Shown: positions 51,490 to 60,924, numbered from the stretch's first letter. The stretch is 64,000 bases of DNA from JAZBPO01 sp963691775 (GCA_963691775.1 OY829369.1:2604001-2668000); one strand, 5' to 3'. The notes: generated from the sequence alone by a model not told the origin. Numbers and translations are program-made.

Positions 51490-52080
51490 ATGAACTTCGA
51501 GGACGATGCGCTCCAGCTCGACTGGGAGGAAGCAAGCGCGGTGCTCGCAGCCTTTGAACCCTGGTGCTCACCTGCCGAGCTGCAGGGCCTGCTCTGTGGC
51601 GCTGTCTGCGCGGTTGGCGTCGGCCCTCAGGACGATGCCTGGTTCGCGCTCGTCCACCAGCACTCCGGGGAGGATCTTGCGGCGGGGCGTGATGCGACAC
51701 CACTGCTCAGGTTCCGGGACCGGGTGCTTGCCGGGCTCTTCGATGAAACGCTCGCTTTCCCACTCCTGCTCCCAGACGACGATGCGTTGCTCAGCGATCG
51801 CCTCACCGCGCTCGGGGTCTGGTGTGGCGGTTTTCTATCCGGCTTCGGACTCTCCGGCGGCAACATCGACGGGTTGGAAGAAGATGCGGTGTCCGTCCTC
51901 GAGGACATGGTCGCGATCTCCGAGGTCGATCCGGAGGCAGACGAGAGCGATGCGTCCGAAGGACAATTCCTCGACGTTACCGAGTACGTCCGCATGGGGG
52001 TCTTGCTGCTTCTTGCCGGCGTTCATGCGCGCGCCGCGGATGCACTTGGGGACCGCGATCCGGAGGCGCCGCCCCATTGA
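51490..52080 (+). CDS. UPF0149 (YgfB/YecA) family protein
   Basis: The product is 196 residues and very acidic. LQGLLCGAVCAVGVGPQDDAW, DRLTALGVWCGGFLSGFGL and the late EYVRMGVLLLL are family hallmarks. YgfB-type proteins sit beside pepP/ubiH in this class; P. aeruginosa YgfB dampens a transcriptional activator affecting beta-lactam resistance, but that role cannot be assumed here. The start ATG 51490 has only a weak GGAT upstream. pepP overlaps its stop. Confidence 0.92.
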   Translation: MNFEDDALQLDWEEASAVLAAFEPWCSPAELQGLLCGAVCAVGVGPQDDAWFALVHQHSGEDLAAGRDATPLLRFRDRVLAGLFDETLAFPLLLPDDDALLSDRLTALGVWCGGFLSGFGLSGGNIDGLEEDAVSVLEDMVAISEVDPEADESDASEGQFLDVTEYVRMGVLLLLAGVHARAADALGDRDPEAPPH

Positions 52081-53441
52081 ATCGCCGACCCACGATCGCG
52101 AGCGGTGAGTATGCACGCCGCCGGCGGGCTCTGATGCGTGCCGTGGGTGACGATGCCGTCGTGCTCGTCCCTGCCGCGTCAGTCTGCTACCGGAATGGCG
52201 ATGCAGCCTATCCCTATCGCCAGAATTCGGATTTCCTCTACCTGACGGGCTTCGAAGAGCCCGATGCGCTTCTGGTGCTCGCGCCCGGTCGCAGCGCCGC
52301 CGAGCAAATCCTCTTTTGCCGGGATCGGGACGCGCGCGCCGAGCGCTACGATGGGGCACGCCTTGGCCCTGAGCGCGCGGCTCAGTGTCTGGCGCTCGAC
52401 GACGCCTTTCCGATCGGAGATGCCGACGAGATCGTGCCCGGGCTGCTTGAGGGCCGGAAGCGTGTCTACTTTTCGCTGGGCGCCTCCCCCGAGTTCGATC
52501 GCCGGGTCATGGATTGGGTCGCGGAGGTGTGCTCGCGGATCGGCGCAGACGGCCATCCGCAGCACGAGTTCGTCGATATCGGCCATCTGCTCCATGACGC
52601 TCGCCTCGTCAAGAGCGCCGCTGAGCAGCGGATGATGCGCGAGGCTGCACGGGTATCCGCCGATGCGCATCGCCGCGCCATGGAGCGGGTTTGCGACGGC
52701 ATGAACGAGGGTGTAGTCGAGGCAGAGCTGTTCCTCGCCTTCCGCGAAGGCGGAGCGCGTGCTGCGGCCTACGAGAGTATTGTGGCCGGCGGCGAACGCG
52801 CCTGCACCATGCACTACGTGCGCAATGATGCTCCGCTGCGCGATGGTGAGCTCGTGCTCATCGATGCCGGGTGCGAGTACGGCGGCTACGCCGCGGACAT
52901 CACGAGGACGTTCCCTGTGTCGGGAGTCTTCGGGCCTTCTCAGCGCGAACTCTATGATCTTGTCTTGGCAGCGCAGCAGGCGGCGATCGACGCGGTTCGG
53001 CCCGGAGCGAGCTTCAACGCGCCGCACGAGGCGGCGAACCGCGTGCTGACCCAGGGGCTCGTCGACCTTGGCGTGCTCGAGGGCGAGCTGGAGGCGCTTG
53101 TGGAAGCCGAAGCTTCCCGGCCCTGGACAGTGCACAAAAGCTCACATTGGCTTGGCCTCGACGTGCACGATGTCGGTGATTATCGCCTCGGTGATGCTTG
53201 GCGCGACCTTGCGCCAGGCATGGTGCTCACGATTGAGCCCGGCCTTTATTTCCATGCGGATCTCGAGTCGGTTCCGGAGCGCTTTGCCGGCATCGGTATC
53301 CGCATCGAGGACGACGTGCTCGTGACGGAGGACGGCTGCGAGATCCTTACGGCTGGCGTGCCGAAGGACCCTGACGAGATCGAGACCCTCATGGCCGAAG
53401 CGCGGGGGCAAACGCGCCTGCCGTTTGGTGCCTACGCATGA
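52077..53441 (+). CDS. pepP: Xaa-Pro aminopeptidase (aminopeptidase P)
   Basis: This dinuclear-manganese aminopeptidase cleaves the N-terminal residue before proline. The product is 454 residues. The N-domain contains YPYRQNSDFLYLTGFEEPDALLVL. The pita-bread domain has metal ligands in LIDAGCEYGGYAADITRTF, the His in HKSSHWLGLDVHD, and Glu in TIEPGLY and IGIRIEDDVLV. The inferred start is TTG 52077, overlapping the UPF0149 stop (TTGA), with GGAGG about 12 nt upstream; no ATG fits. It overlaps ubiH by 4 nt. Confidence 0.95.
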   Translation: MNRRPTIASGEYARRRRALMRAVGDDAVVLVPAASVCYRNGDAAYPYRQNSDFLYLTGFEEPDALLVLAPGRSAAEQILFCRDRDARAERYDGARLGPERAAQCLALDDAFPIGDADEIVPGLLEGRKRVYFSLGASPEFDRRVMDWVAEVCSRIGADGHPQHEFVDIGHLLHDARLVKSAAEQRMMREAARVSADAHRRAMERVCDGMNEGVVEAELFLAFREGGARAAAYESIVAGGERACTMHYVRNDAPLRDGELVLIDAGCEYGGYAADITRTFPVSGVFGPSQRELYDLVLAAQQAAIDAVRPGASFNAPHEAANRVLTQGLVDLGVLEGELEALVEAEASRPWTVHKSSHWLGLDVHDVGDYRLGDAWRDLAPGMVLTIEPGLYFHADLESVPERFAGIGIRIEDDVLVTEDGCEILTAGVPKDPDEIETLMAEARGQTRLPFGAYA

Positions 53442-54616
53442 AAGCGCCGTTAGTCATCGTCGGCGGCGGTCTGGTCGGTGCAGCGCTCGCGCTTGCGCTG
53501 GAGCGGCGCGGCCTCGCAGTGCAGCTGGTCGAACCCCAGCCGCCTTCCGATGCGCGCGTGGATCCGCGCACGGTCGCGCTGTCCCCGGCTTCGATCGATC
53601 TTCTTCGCACGCTCGGCGCCTGGACGGACGAACTCGCCGGGGCTTGCGCCTACCGCGCCATGGACGTTTGGGATGCGGGCGGTACCGGCCGAATCCGCTT
53701 CGAGGCCGAGGCGCTTGGTGTGCGTTCCCTCGGAACCATCGTGCCTAACGGATCGGCCCTGGCCCGGCTCTGGGCGCGGCTTGCGGTGCGCGGCGTGGAG
53801 ACGATCACCGGCGCCGGCGTGACGGCACTCGAGCGTCTGCCCGGTGTGACGCGGCTTGCGCTTGCCGACGAGCGGGTGCTGCAGACGCCTCTGGCAATCG
53901 CGGCGGACGGTGGGCGCTCTGCATTACGCGGTTTTGCCGGCGTGCCGGTTCGGACCACGGCGATGAGACAGGTTGCCATCGCGACCACCGCGATCGTCGA
54001 GCGCCCGCATGAGGACACGGCTTGGCAACGATTCATGGATACCGGTCCTCTCGCGCTTCTGCCACTCGCGGACGATGCAGATGGCCGGCATCGAGTTTCG
54101 GTCGTCTGGTCGCTTGATGAAGCGGCGGCGGAAGCCGTGCGCAGGCTCGATGACGGAGCGTTTGCGCAGGCACTAACGAGCGCATCGGAGGCTCGCCTTG
54201 GACGTATTCTCGAGGTTGCGCCTCGAGGGGGCTTTCCGCTCTTCCAGGTGCATGCGGATCGGTACGTAGATGATGGCCTTGTTCTCGTCGGCGATGCGGC
54301 GCACGTGGTGCACCCCCTCGCGGGCCAAGGGGTGAACCTCGGCCTCAAGGACGTGACCGTGTTGACGGATGTACTTGCTGATATCGCCTCTGGCCCTGCG
54401 GCCTCACGAATCGGCGAGGCGCGCATGCTGAGACGCTATGAGCGGGCGCGGCGCGGCGACAACGCTCTCGCCCTTGGTGCGATGGAAGGCTTGAAACGCC
54501 TTTTTGGCGCGGAAGACCCAGGCGTGCGCCTGCTGCGCAATCGCGGTCTGTCCTTTGTCGACCGTGCCGCCTCCGTGAAACGCGCCTTCGCTGAACACGC
54601 CCTTGGCCTGGACTGA
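53438..54616 (+). CDS. ubiH: UbiH/UbiI-family FAD monooxygenase of ubiquinone synthesis
   Basis: The product is 392 residues in the UbiH/VisC/COQ6 family. The dinucleotide motif LVIVGGGLVGAALALAL is at the N-terminus, then AADGGRSALRGFAG (the DG motif), and the ribityl-binding LVGDAAHVVHPLAGQGVNLGL. It follows pepP by a 4-nt overlap, as ubiH does in E. coli. A second family member (ubiI/visC) normally comes next but gcvT follows instead, so this enzyme may hydroxylate more than one ring position or the partner lies elsewhere. Confidence 0.9.
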   Translation: MKAPLVIVGGGLVGAALALALERRGLAVQLVEPQPPSDARVDPRTVALSPASIDLLRTLGAWTDELAGACAYRAMDVWDAGGTGRIRFEAEALGVRSLGTIVPNGSALARLWARLAVRGVETITGAGVTALERLPGVTRLALADERVLQTPLAIAADGGRSALRGFAGVPVRTTAMRQVAIATTAIVERPHEDTAWQRFMDTGPLALLPLADDADGRHRVSVVWSLDEAAAEAVRRLDDGAFAQALTSASEARLGRILEVAPRGGFPLFQVHADRYVDDGLVLVGDAAHVVHPLAGQGVNLGLKDVTVLTDVLADIASGPAASRIGEARMLRRYERARRGDNALALGAMEGLKRLFGAEDPGVRLLRNRGLSFVDRAASVKRAFAEHALGLD

Positions 54617-54642
54617 ATTCGACTTCGCTGCAGGATCTCCTC

Positions 54643-55734
54643 ATGAACAGAACCGCTCTGATCGAACAACACCGTGCCAGCGATGCGAAGCTCGTCGACT
54701 TTCACGGCTGGGAAATGCCGCTGCACTACGGGTCGCAGCTTGAGGAACACCATGCCGTGAGGCGGGCAGCGGGCATCTTCGACGTCTCCCACATGACGGT
54801 CGTCGACGTGGACGGCGACGACGCTACGGCGTGGCTGCGCGGGCTGCTGGCGAACGACGTCGGACGGCTGCAGGCGGCGGGGCGTGCCCAGTACACGGCA
54901 CTGCTCGATGAGCACGGGGGCATCCTCGATGACCTCATCGCCTATCGCCGGGATGGCGGCTGGCGGCTGGTGGTGAACTCTGCAACGCGCGAGAAGGACA
55001 TTGCGTGGATGCGTGGGCATTTGGAAGGTGATGTGAGGCTGGAGGAGCGGGCTGATCTTTCAATGCTCGCGGTCCAGGGTCCCGAGGCGCTGAACCGCGC
55101 AGCGCCCTGGCTCGGCGCAAGCGCTGATGCTGTCTCCGCCCTTCCTGCGTTCTCTTTTGTTGAAGACGGAGAGCGCATGATCGCGCGCACGGGCTATACC
55201 GGTGAGGATGGTTTCGAGGTCGTGCTGCCCCATGCGGATGCGCAGCAGGCTTGGGATGCGCTGCTTGATGCGGGCGTTCGGCCCGCGGGTCTCGGGGCGC
55301 GCGATACGCTGCGCCTTGAGGCGGGCATGAACCTTTACGGTCAGGACATGGATGCGTCGGTTACCCCGTTGGAGTCGAATATGGCCTGGGTGCTGGCGCT
55401 TGACCCTGCAGATCGTGGCTTCCTCGGGCGCGCCGAGGTCGAGTCGCGAAGGGCCGCAGGCGTACAGCAGCGGTTGTGCGGTGTGGTCCTCGAAGCAAAG
55501 GGTGTGTTGCGCGGTGGCCAGGGCCTTCGGGGCGATGGTCGCGAAATCGGCGCATTGACCAGCGGCGCCTTCTCGCCGACGCTTGGCCGTGGCATCGGGC
55601 TTGCGCGGATCGACGCGGGATGGGCCCCAGGCAAGGGCGGCCGCGGCGGTGTGTCGGTCGAGATACGGGGCAAGGAATTGCCCGTCCGGCTCGTTCGCCC
55701 ACCGTTCGTTCGTAACGGTAAGGCACTCGTCTAG
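54643..55734 (+). CDS. gcvT: Glycine cleavage system T protein (aminomethyltransferase)
   Basis: This enzyme transfers the aminomethyl carbon from lipoyl-GcvH to THF. The product is 363 residues (E. coli 364). The N-terminal FHGWEMPLHYGSQLEEHHAVR and DVSHM, then ARTGYTGEDGFEV, GLGARDTLRLEAGMNLYG and NMAWVLAL are conserved. It is the first gene of gcvT-gcvH-gcvPA-gcvPB and starts 26 nt after ubiH. Confidence 0.97.
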   Translation: MNRTALIEQHRASDAKLVDFHGWEMPLHYGSQLEEHHAVRRAAGIFDVSHMTVVDVDGDDATAWLRGLLANDVGRLQAAGRAQYTALLDEHGGILDDLIAYRRDGGWRLVVNSATREKDIAWMRGHLEGDVRLEERADLSMLAVQGPEALNRAAPWLGASADAVSALPAFSFVEDGERMIARTGYTGEDGFEVVLPHADAQQAWDALLDAGVRPAGLGARDTLRLEAGMNLYGQDMDASVTPLESNMAWVLALDPADRGFLGRAEVESRRAAGVQQRLCGVVLEAKGVLRGGQGLRGDGREIGALTSGAFSPTLGRGIGLARIDAGWAPGKGGRGGVSVEIRGKELPVRLVRPPFVRNGKALV

Positions 55735-55826
55735 AATCGAGACTTGCCTCCGTGGACTCGGCCTCCGTACGATCGCGCCTCCTACGGACGTCGGTTGCCG
55801 GCGTCAGTCACCGAGAGACGCCGGCC

Positions 55827-56222
55827 ATGAGCCATATCCCAGCAGAACTTCGTTACGTGGCGACCCACGAATGGGTTCGCATCGAGGACGACGGCAGCGT
55901 TACCGTTGGCATCACGGATCACGCCCAGGAAGCACTCGGCGACGTGGTGTACGTGGAGCTGCCAGAGATGGATGCACTCATAAGTGCTGGCGATGAGGCG
56001 GGCGTTGTCGAGTCCGTCAAGGCCGCGTCCGACATTTATGCGCCGGTTTCGGGCACTGTGGTTGCCGTCAACGGCGAGCTTGAGGAAGCGCCCGAGAAGG
56101 TCAACGAGGCACCTTACGCGGACGGATGGTTCTTCCGCTTGCGCCCGACGGATGCGGGTGAGCTCGACGAATTGCTCGACGCCGAAGGCTATTCGGAAGT
56201 GGCCGAAGCCGACGATCACTGA
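55827..56222 (+). CDS. gcvH: Glycine cleavage system H protein
   Basis: This lipoylated shuttle protein has 131 residues. It contains YVATHEWVRIEDDGSVTVGIT, GDVVYVELPE and the lipoyl-attachment lysine K65 in VESVKAASDIYAPVSG. The ATG at 55827 is preferred over an upstream in-frame start because the family begins with MSxIPxELRY. It is followed by a 124-nt gap containing three hairpins before gcvPA. Confidence 0.97.
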   Translation: MSHIPAELRYVATHEWVRIEDDGSVTVGITDHAQEALGDVVYVELPEMDALISAGDEAGVVESVKAASDIYAPVSGTVVAVNGELEEAPEKVNEAPYADGWFFRLRPTDAGELDELLDAEGYSEVAEADDH

Positions 56223-56224
56223 AG

Positions 56225-56321
56225 GCTCAGCGCCGTTGAGCGCTAGCAGCACAGGACCGCGCTGAGGGCGGTCCACACCAGATTGCACGGGCCTGTGCGG
56301 GGCGGCGACGACGCCCCCCGC
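56225..56321 (+). promoter_or_regulatory. Hairpin-rich leader between gcvH and gcvPA
   Basis: Three stems can be drawn in 97 nt: GCTCA/TGAGC (56225 on), a perfect GGACCGC/GCGGTCC with 7-nt loop (56254-56274), and a G/C-rich GCGGGGCG/CGCCCC..CCGC stem with a 2-nt bulge (56297-56321), ending about 8 nt before the first possible gcvPA start. I do not see the conserved core of a glycine riboswitch. It could attenuate or stabilise the message. Confidence 0.3.
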
Positions 56322-56346
56322 GTCCGTCATGGAGCTCTCTACGCGC

Positions 56347-57717
56347 ATGCCATTCATTCCGCACACGCCGGCCGACGTCGATGCGATGCTCGCTGTGATC
56401 GGCGTCCCCGATATCGATTCGCTCTTCGACGAAGTCCCCGAGCGCTTCCGCGCGGCGACCCTCGAGCAGGTACCGGAAGGTGTCTGTGAGATGGAGATGC
56501 TCGCGGACCTCGGCGCCCGCGCTGCGCTCGATGACGGCGTACTCTGCTTTGCTGGCGCCGGCGCCTACGACCACCATATACCTTCCGCGATCTGGGACCT
56601 CGTCCAGCGCGGTGAATTCATGACTGCGTATACGCCGTATCAAGCTGAAGCGAGCCAGGGCACGCTTCAGGTCATCTATGAATATCAGACGATGATCGCC
56701 GGCTTGACGGCGATGGATGCCTCCAACGCTTCGGTCTATGACGGTGGCTCGGGTCTCGCCGAAGCCTGTCTCATGGCTGTGCGTGCGAACCGAAAGTCGA
56801 AGTCCAAGCGGATTCTCGTTGCCGGGTCCCTTCATCCGCTGTACCGATCGGCGACAGAGACCATCGTCGGCAATCAGGGCATCGAGCTCGTCGCGTTGCC
56901 GCTCAATGAGGCAGGCACCCTGCCGGTGGAGGCCCTCGCTGCTCACGCAGGCGAGGATTACGCAGCGCTGGTCATCCAGCAGCCTAACTTCTACGGCGCC
57001 CTTGAAGACGTGCACGCGCTCACTGACGCAGCGCATGCAGCGGGCATGCTGGTTGTGGCCGTGGTCAATCCGATCTCGCTTGGCGCCCTCGCGCCGCCCG
57101 GAGAGTGGGGACGCGACGGCGCCGACATCGCCGTTGGCGATGGCCAGCCGCTGGGCATTCCGATGGCTTCCGGCGGACCCTATTTCGGCTTCATGTGCTG
57201 CCGCGACAAGCTGGTGCGGCAGATGCCGGGCCGCATCATCGGTCGCACGGTCGATCTCGATGGCCGAGTGGGCTACACCCTGACCCTGCAGGCGCGGGAG
57301 CAGCACATTCGGCGCGGCAAGGCGACGTCGAACATCTGCACGAACCAGGGCCTTCTCGTAACGGCGGGCACCATCTACATGGCGCTCATCGGACCGGAGG
57401 GCATCAGTCGGGTGGCGGGCCAGTGTCACGCACGCACGCGTGCGCTCGTCGATCGGCTCACGCAGATCGAAGGCGTTGAGCAGGCGTTGCCCGGCCCCTT
57501 CTTCCATGAAGCGGTGCTGCGTCTGCCGGCGTCGGCGGCCGCGGTCGTTGAGCGTCTTGCCGAATCGCGGATTCTCGCCGGCGTGGCGCTCGGACGCTTC
57601 GATGACGCACGCGAGAACGAATTGCTCGTTTGTGCGACCGAGAAGCGCTCCGAGGCAGAAATCGAACGTTTCGCACGGGCACTCAGCGAGGCACTCGCGA
57701 CCGGAGGTGTGGCATGA
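56347..57717 (+). CDS. gcvPA: Glycine dehydrogenase (decarboxylating) subunit 1
   Basis: This is the N-terminal half of the split P protein, 456 residues: FIPHTPADVDAMLAVIG, FAGAGAYDHHIPSAIWDL, YTPYQAEASQGTLQ, YDGGSGLAEACLMA and QPNFYGALEDV follow the GcvPA pattern. It forms an alpha2-beta2 enzyme with GcvPB. The ATG at 56347 has GGAG 12 nt upstream; an in-frame ATG at 56329 is an alternative. It overlaps gcvPB by 4 nt. Confidence 0.96.
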   Translation: MPFIPHTPADVDAMLAVIGVPDIDSLFDEVPERFRAATLEQVPEGVCEMEMLADLGARAALDDGVLCFAGAGAYDHHIPSAIWDLVQRGEFMTAYTPYQAEASQGTLQVIYEYQTMIAGLTAMDASNASVYDGGSGLAEACLMAVRANRKSKSKRILVAGSLHPLYRSATETIVGNQGIELVALPLNEAGTLPVEALAAHAGEDYAALVIQQPNFYGALEDVHALTDAAHAAGMLVVAVVNPISLGALAPPGEWGRDGADIAVGDGQPLGIPMASGGPYFGFMCCRDKLVRQMPGRIIGRTVDLDGRVGYTLTLQAREQHIRRGKATSNICTNQGLLVTAGTIYMALIGPEGISRVAGQCHARTRALVDRLTQIEGVEQALPGPFFHEAVLRLPASAAAVVERLAESRILAGVALGRFDDARENELLVCATEKRSEAEIERFARALSEALATGGVA

Positions 57718-59231
57718 GCGATAACTTCATGATCGATGACGCAGGCGTCACGCTGTTCGAAAAATCTGTCGCCAGCCGCAGTTCGCATGCGCAAGTGCCG
57801 CCGGCACCGCCAGCCATTGATGACCTCCCGGAGGCGTTGCTGCGCAAGCGCGCGCCTGAACTTCCGGAGGTCTCCGAACTGCAGGTGGTGCGCCATTTCA
57901 CGAACCTGTCGAGCCGCAACTTTGCGATCGATCGTCAGTTCTACCCGCTCGGCTCCTGCACGATGAAATACAACCCACGCGGGGCTCATGCAGCGGCCAG
58001 CTTGCCGGGCTTTCTCGGCCGCCATCCGCTCGCTCCTGCATCCATTTCACAGGGCCTGCTGTCAGTCTTCTTCGATTTGCAGGAGACCCTCAAGGACGTG
58101 ACGGGGATGGAGGGCGTATCCCTTGCGCCCATGGCCGGCGCGCAGGGTGAGTTTGCCGGCGTGGCGATGATCCGCGCGTATCACGAAGCGCGCGATGATC
58201 ATCAGCGGCGCGAGATTCTCGTTCCGGAAGCGGCGCACGGAACTAATCCGGCGACCGCCGTCATGTGCGGCTACGAGGTGCGGGAATTACCGGTGGATGC
58301 CGAGGGTGACATCGACGTGGAGGCCCTGCGCGCGGCGGTCGGGCCGCAGACAGCGGGTTTGATGATGACCAATCCGTCCACCTGCGGCGTATTCGAGCGC
58401 AAGATCGAGGAGATTGCCGCGCTCGTGCACGGCGCGGGTGGCCTCCTGTACTACGACGGCGCGAACCTGAACGCGATCCTCGGTCGCGTGCGCCCGGGTG
58501 ACATGGGCTTCGACGTACTTCACATGAACCTGCACAAGACCTTCGCGACCCCGCACGGCGGCGGCGGGCCGGGTGCGGGCCCGGTTGGCGTTGGCGAGCG
58601 TCTTTTGCCTCACCTGCCGACCCCGCTGGTCGTGCGTGAAAGCGATGAAGGCACCATGGCCTACCGATGGCAGGACACGGATGAGCGCACGGACTCTATC
58701 GGGCATCTGTCAGCGTTCATGGGTAACGCCGGCATTCTCGTACGCGCCCTTTCCTATGCGTTGATGCTCGGCCGCGACGGCTTCGACCGTGTTGCCCAAT
58801 ACTCGACGCTGAACGCGAACTATCTGGCCAAGCGCCTTGCGGATGAGGGCTTTGACCTGGCCTACCCGACGCGACGCGCGACCCACGAGTTCCTTGTCAC
58901 CTTTTCGCGCCTCGCGAAGGAACGTGACGTTTCGGCTATGGACTTTGCCAAGCGACTCCTGGACTACGGTCGGCACTCTCCGACGACCTATTTCCCGTTG
59001 CTGGTTCCTGAGTGCTGGCTCATAGAGCCAACGGAAACGGAGAGCAAGGAGGAGCTCGACGCCTTTGTCGAAGCGCTCGTCGCGATTCAGGCCGAGGCCC
59101 TGACCGCGCCCGAACAGGTCAAGTCGGCGCCACACGCTTTGCCGGTGAAGCGGCTAGACGATGTCCGCGCGGCTCGGCAGCTCGACCTCGTGTGGAAGCC
59201 CGCCGCCGCCGCCGACTCGGACGCGGCCTGA
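57714..59231 (+). CDS. gcvPB: Glycine dehydrogenase (decarboxylating) subunit 2
   Basis: This is the PLP-binding half of the split P protein, 505 residues. The PLP lysine is K275 in MNLHKTFATPHGGGGPGAGP. Also conserved are LSSRNFAIDRQFYPLGSCTMK, AAHGTNPATA and MTNPSTCGVFE. Its ATG lies within the gcvPA stop (ATGA). A strong hairpin follows 14 nt after its stop. Most enteric and Pseudomonas relatives encode one fused GcvP of about 950 aa. Confidence 0.97.
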   Translation: MSDNFMIDDAGVTLFEKSVASRSSHAQVPPAPPAIDDLPEALLRKRAPELPEVSELQVVRHFTNLSSRNFAIDRQFYPLGSCTMKYNPRGAHAAASLPGFLGRHPLAPASISQGLLSVFFDLQETLKDVTGMEGVSLAPMAGAQGEFAGVAMIRAYHEARDDHQRREILVPEAAHGTNPATAVMCGYEVRELPVDAEGDIDVEALRAAVGPQTAGLMMTNPSTCGVFERKIEEIAALVHGAGGLLYYDGANLNAILGRVRPGDMGFDVLHMNLHKTFATPHGGGGPGAGPVGVGERLLPHLPTPLVVRESDEGTMAYRWQDTDERTDSIGHLSAFMGNAGILVRALSYALMLGRDGFDRVAQYSTLNANYLAKRLADEGFDLAYPTRRATHEFLVTFSRLAKERDVSAMDFAKRLLDYGRHSPTTYFPLLVPECWLIEPTETESKEELDAFVEALVAIQAEALTAPEQVKSAPHALPVKRLDDVRAARQLDLVWKPAAAADSDAA

Positions 59232-59244
59232 TACGCGGAGCGCG

Positions 59245-59267
59245 CTGCCCGCTCATCTAGCGGGCAG
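59245..59267 (+). terminator. Terminator-like hairpin after gcvPB
   Basis: A perfect 9-bp stem CTGCCCGCT / AGCGGGCAG with a 5-nt loop begins 14 nt after the gcv operon stop. No U-tract follows, but the stem is the strongest in the region and precedes an independent transcription unit. Confidence 0.55.
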
Positions 59268-59428
59268 AGCGAGGGGAACAGCATCTACGCTGGCCCCTCT
59301 CCCCTTGCGGTGCACGATGGGCCAAGAGTGCGCTGCACCCGCGGATGCGCGCGGCCGCGTTGGTGCACCTGGTTCTGCGCGAGCGCGTATGCTCGGGGAA
59401 CGGCGGTCCAGGCGAGGGAGGGATATCC

Positions 59429-60910
59429 ATGAGCCAGCGCCTCAGCGGCCAGGACGCGAGCTTCCTGTATACGGAATCTGCGAGCGGGCCGATGCACATC
59501 TCGTCGGTATACGTGCTCAGGGGAGAGCTGTCCCACGAGGACGCATTTGCGCATTTCGCGGAGCGTATCCATCTCGTGCCCGCGTACCGGCGGCGCCTCG
59601 CCCTCGTACCGATGAATCTCGCGCATCCGAGTTGGGAGGACGACCCGGAATTCGATCTCGCCAATCACGTGTTGGCGCACGCACTGCCATCCGGATCTTC
59701 CCTCGAGGATGGCCTCGATACGGCCATCGAGATCAACGAGGAGATGCTTGATCGCAAACGGCCGTTGTGGACGGTACACGTCATCTCTGGCGTACCGGAT
59801 AGGACGCTGATCCTGCAGCGCACGCATCACGCGCTGATTGATGGCGCCTCGGGTATCGAGATCACGACAATCATCTACGACCTTGATCCGAAAGGGGGGA
59901 ATCCGCTGCCCGCGCCCGAAACGCCTTGGTTCCCACCGCCCGTGCCTGGCCCGCTTGAGCGGGCCGGCAGCGCCGTGCGTGACAACCTGCGAACGCTTCG
60001 AGGCAACGTCGAGGCGGTGCTGGACGGAGGCATGCCCTCGCTGCGTGCCGGCCTGGGTGAACGTTCGCGAATGCTCGCGCGAGCGCTTGGCGTGCTGCAG
60101 CGCTTCGTCGCTCGGCCCGTGATCACTGCTCCCTTTAATGCCGGCCTCGTCGGTCCGAAGCGAAACGTGCGCTACACGAAGAAAGCCTTCGGGGAGATTC
60201 GCGAGATTCGCCGGGCCTTGGGCGGCACGATCAACGACGTCGTGCTGACCGTGGTTTCAGAAGCCGTTGCCCGCTACCTGCATGCACATGGTGAGCGAAC
60301 CGAGCAGAAGTACATGCGGATCATGTGCCCCGTGAACGTGCGCACGGAAAGCGAAGAAGGGGCGCTCGGCAATCGCGTGTCGGCCATCTTCCCGACGCTG
60401 CCCGCCTGGAGCATGGACGTCGACAAACGTCTCGTAGCGGTCTGCGCCGAGACCAATCGGATCAAGGACGAACAAGAGGCGCAGGCGCTTGCGTTGCTTA
60501 GCTCCGGTGACTCCGGCATCTGGCCGATCGCATTCGCGCCCACGCAGCTTATAGGTACGCGCTGGGATGTGACCAAACTGCTGGCCAGGCGGCCCCTCCC
60601 GGTTATGCCGAATCTCGGCTGGCGTCCGCCGAACATCGGCATCAATTTTGTCTGCACGAACGTACCTGGCGTGCAGGTGCCGCAATATCTGAGGGGACAC
60701 GAGGTGCTCGATACGATCGGAGTGCTGGTGCTTACGGGCAACGTCGGCTTCTCGGTCACGATCCTCAGTTACAACCAGCAATTGTTCTTCTGCCTGATTT
60801 GCGAGCCACGCCTGCTGCCAGATCTAGAGGTGATCATCGGTGGCATCGACGCCGCCTTCGCCGAGCTTCTAGAGCTCGCGCGCGAACGCACTCAACAGCT
60901 CAGCGCCTGA
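59429..60910 (+). CDS. Wax ester synthase/diacylglycerol acyltransferase (WS/DGAT) family
   Basis: The product is 493 residues. The catalytic HHxxxDG motif is HHALIDG with H133, H134 and D138. The N-terminus (RLSGQDASFLYTESASGPMH), the RPLWTVHVI motif, GTINDVVLTVVS (the ND motif) and NFVCTNVPG fit bacterial WS/DGATs, which esterify acyl-CoA onto fatty alcohols or diacylglycerol for storage lipid. GGAGGGATATCC precedes ATG 59429. The GNAT gene follows 14 nt later, probably in one operon. Whether the product is wax, TAG or another ester is not decidable. Confidence 0.92.
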   Translation: MSQRLSGQDASFLYTESASGPMHISSVYVLRGELSHEDAFAHFAERIHLVPAYRRRLALVPMNLAHPSWEDDPEFDLANHVLAHALPSGSSLEDGLDTAIEINEEMLDRKRPLWTVHVISGVPDRTLILQRTHHALIDGASGIEITTIIYDLDPKGGNPLPAPETPWFPPPVPGPLERAGSAVRDNLRTLRGNVEAVLDGGMPSLRAGLGERSRMLARALGVLQRFVARPVITAPFNAGLVGPKRNVRYTKKAFGEIREIRRALGGTINDVVLTVVSEAVARYLHAHGERTEQKYMRIMCPVNVRTESEEGALGNRVSAIFPTLPAWSMDVDKRLVAVCAETNRIKDEQEAQALALLSSGDSGIWPIAFAPTQLIGTRWDVTKLLARRPLPVMPNLGWRPPNIGINFVCTNVPGVQVPQYLRGHEVLDTIGVLVLTGNVGFSVTILSYNQQLFFCLICEPRLLPDLEVIIGGIDAAFAELLELARERTQQLSA

Positions 60911-60924
60911 AGGGAAGGCCTATC

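Noticed and set aside
56223..56346. Glycine riboswitch upstream of gcvPA
   Set aside because: The hairpins lack the conserved aptamer core and tandem arrangement; kept only as a structured leader.
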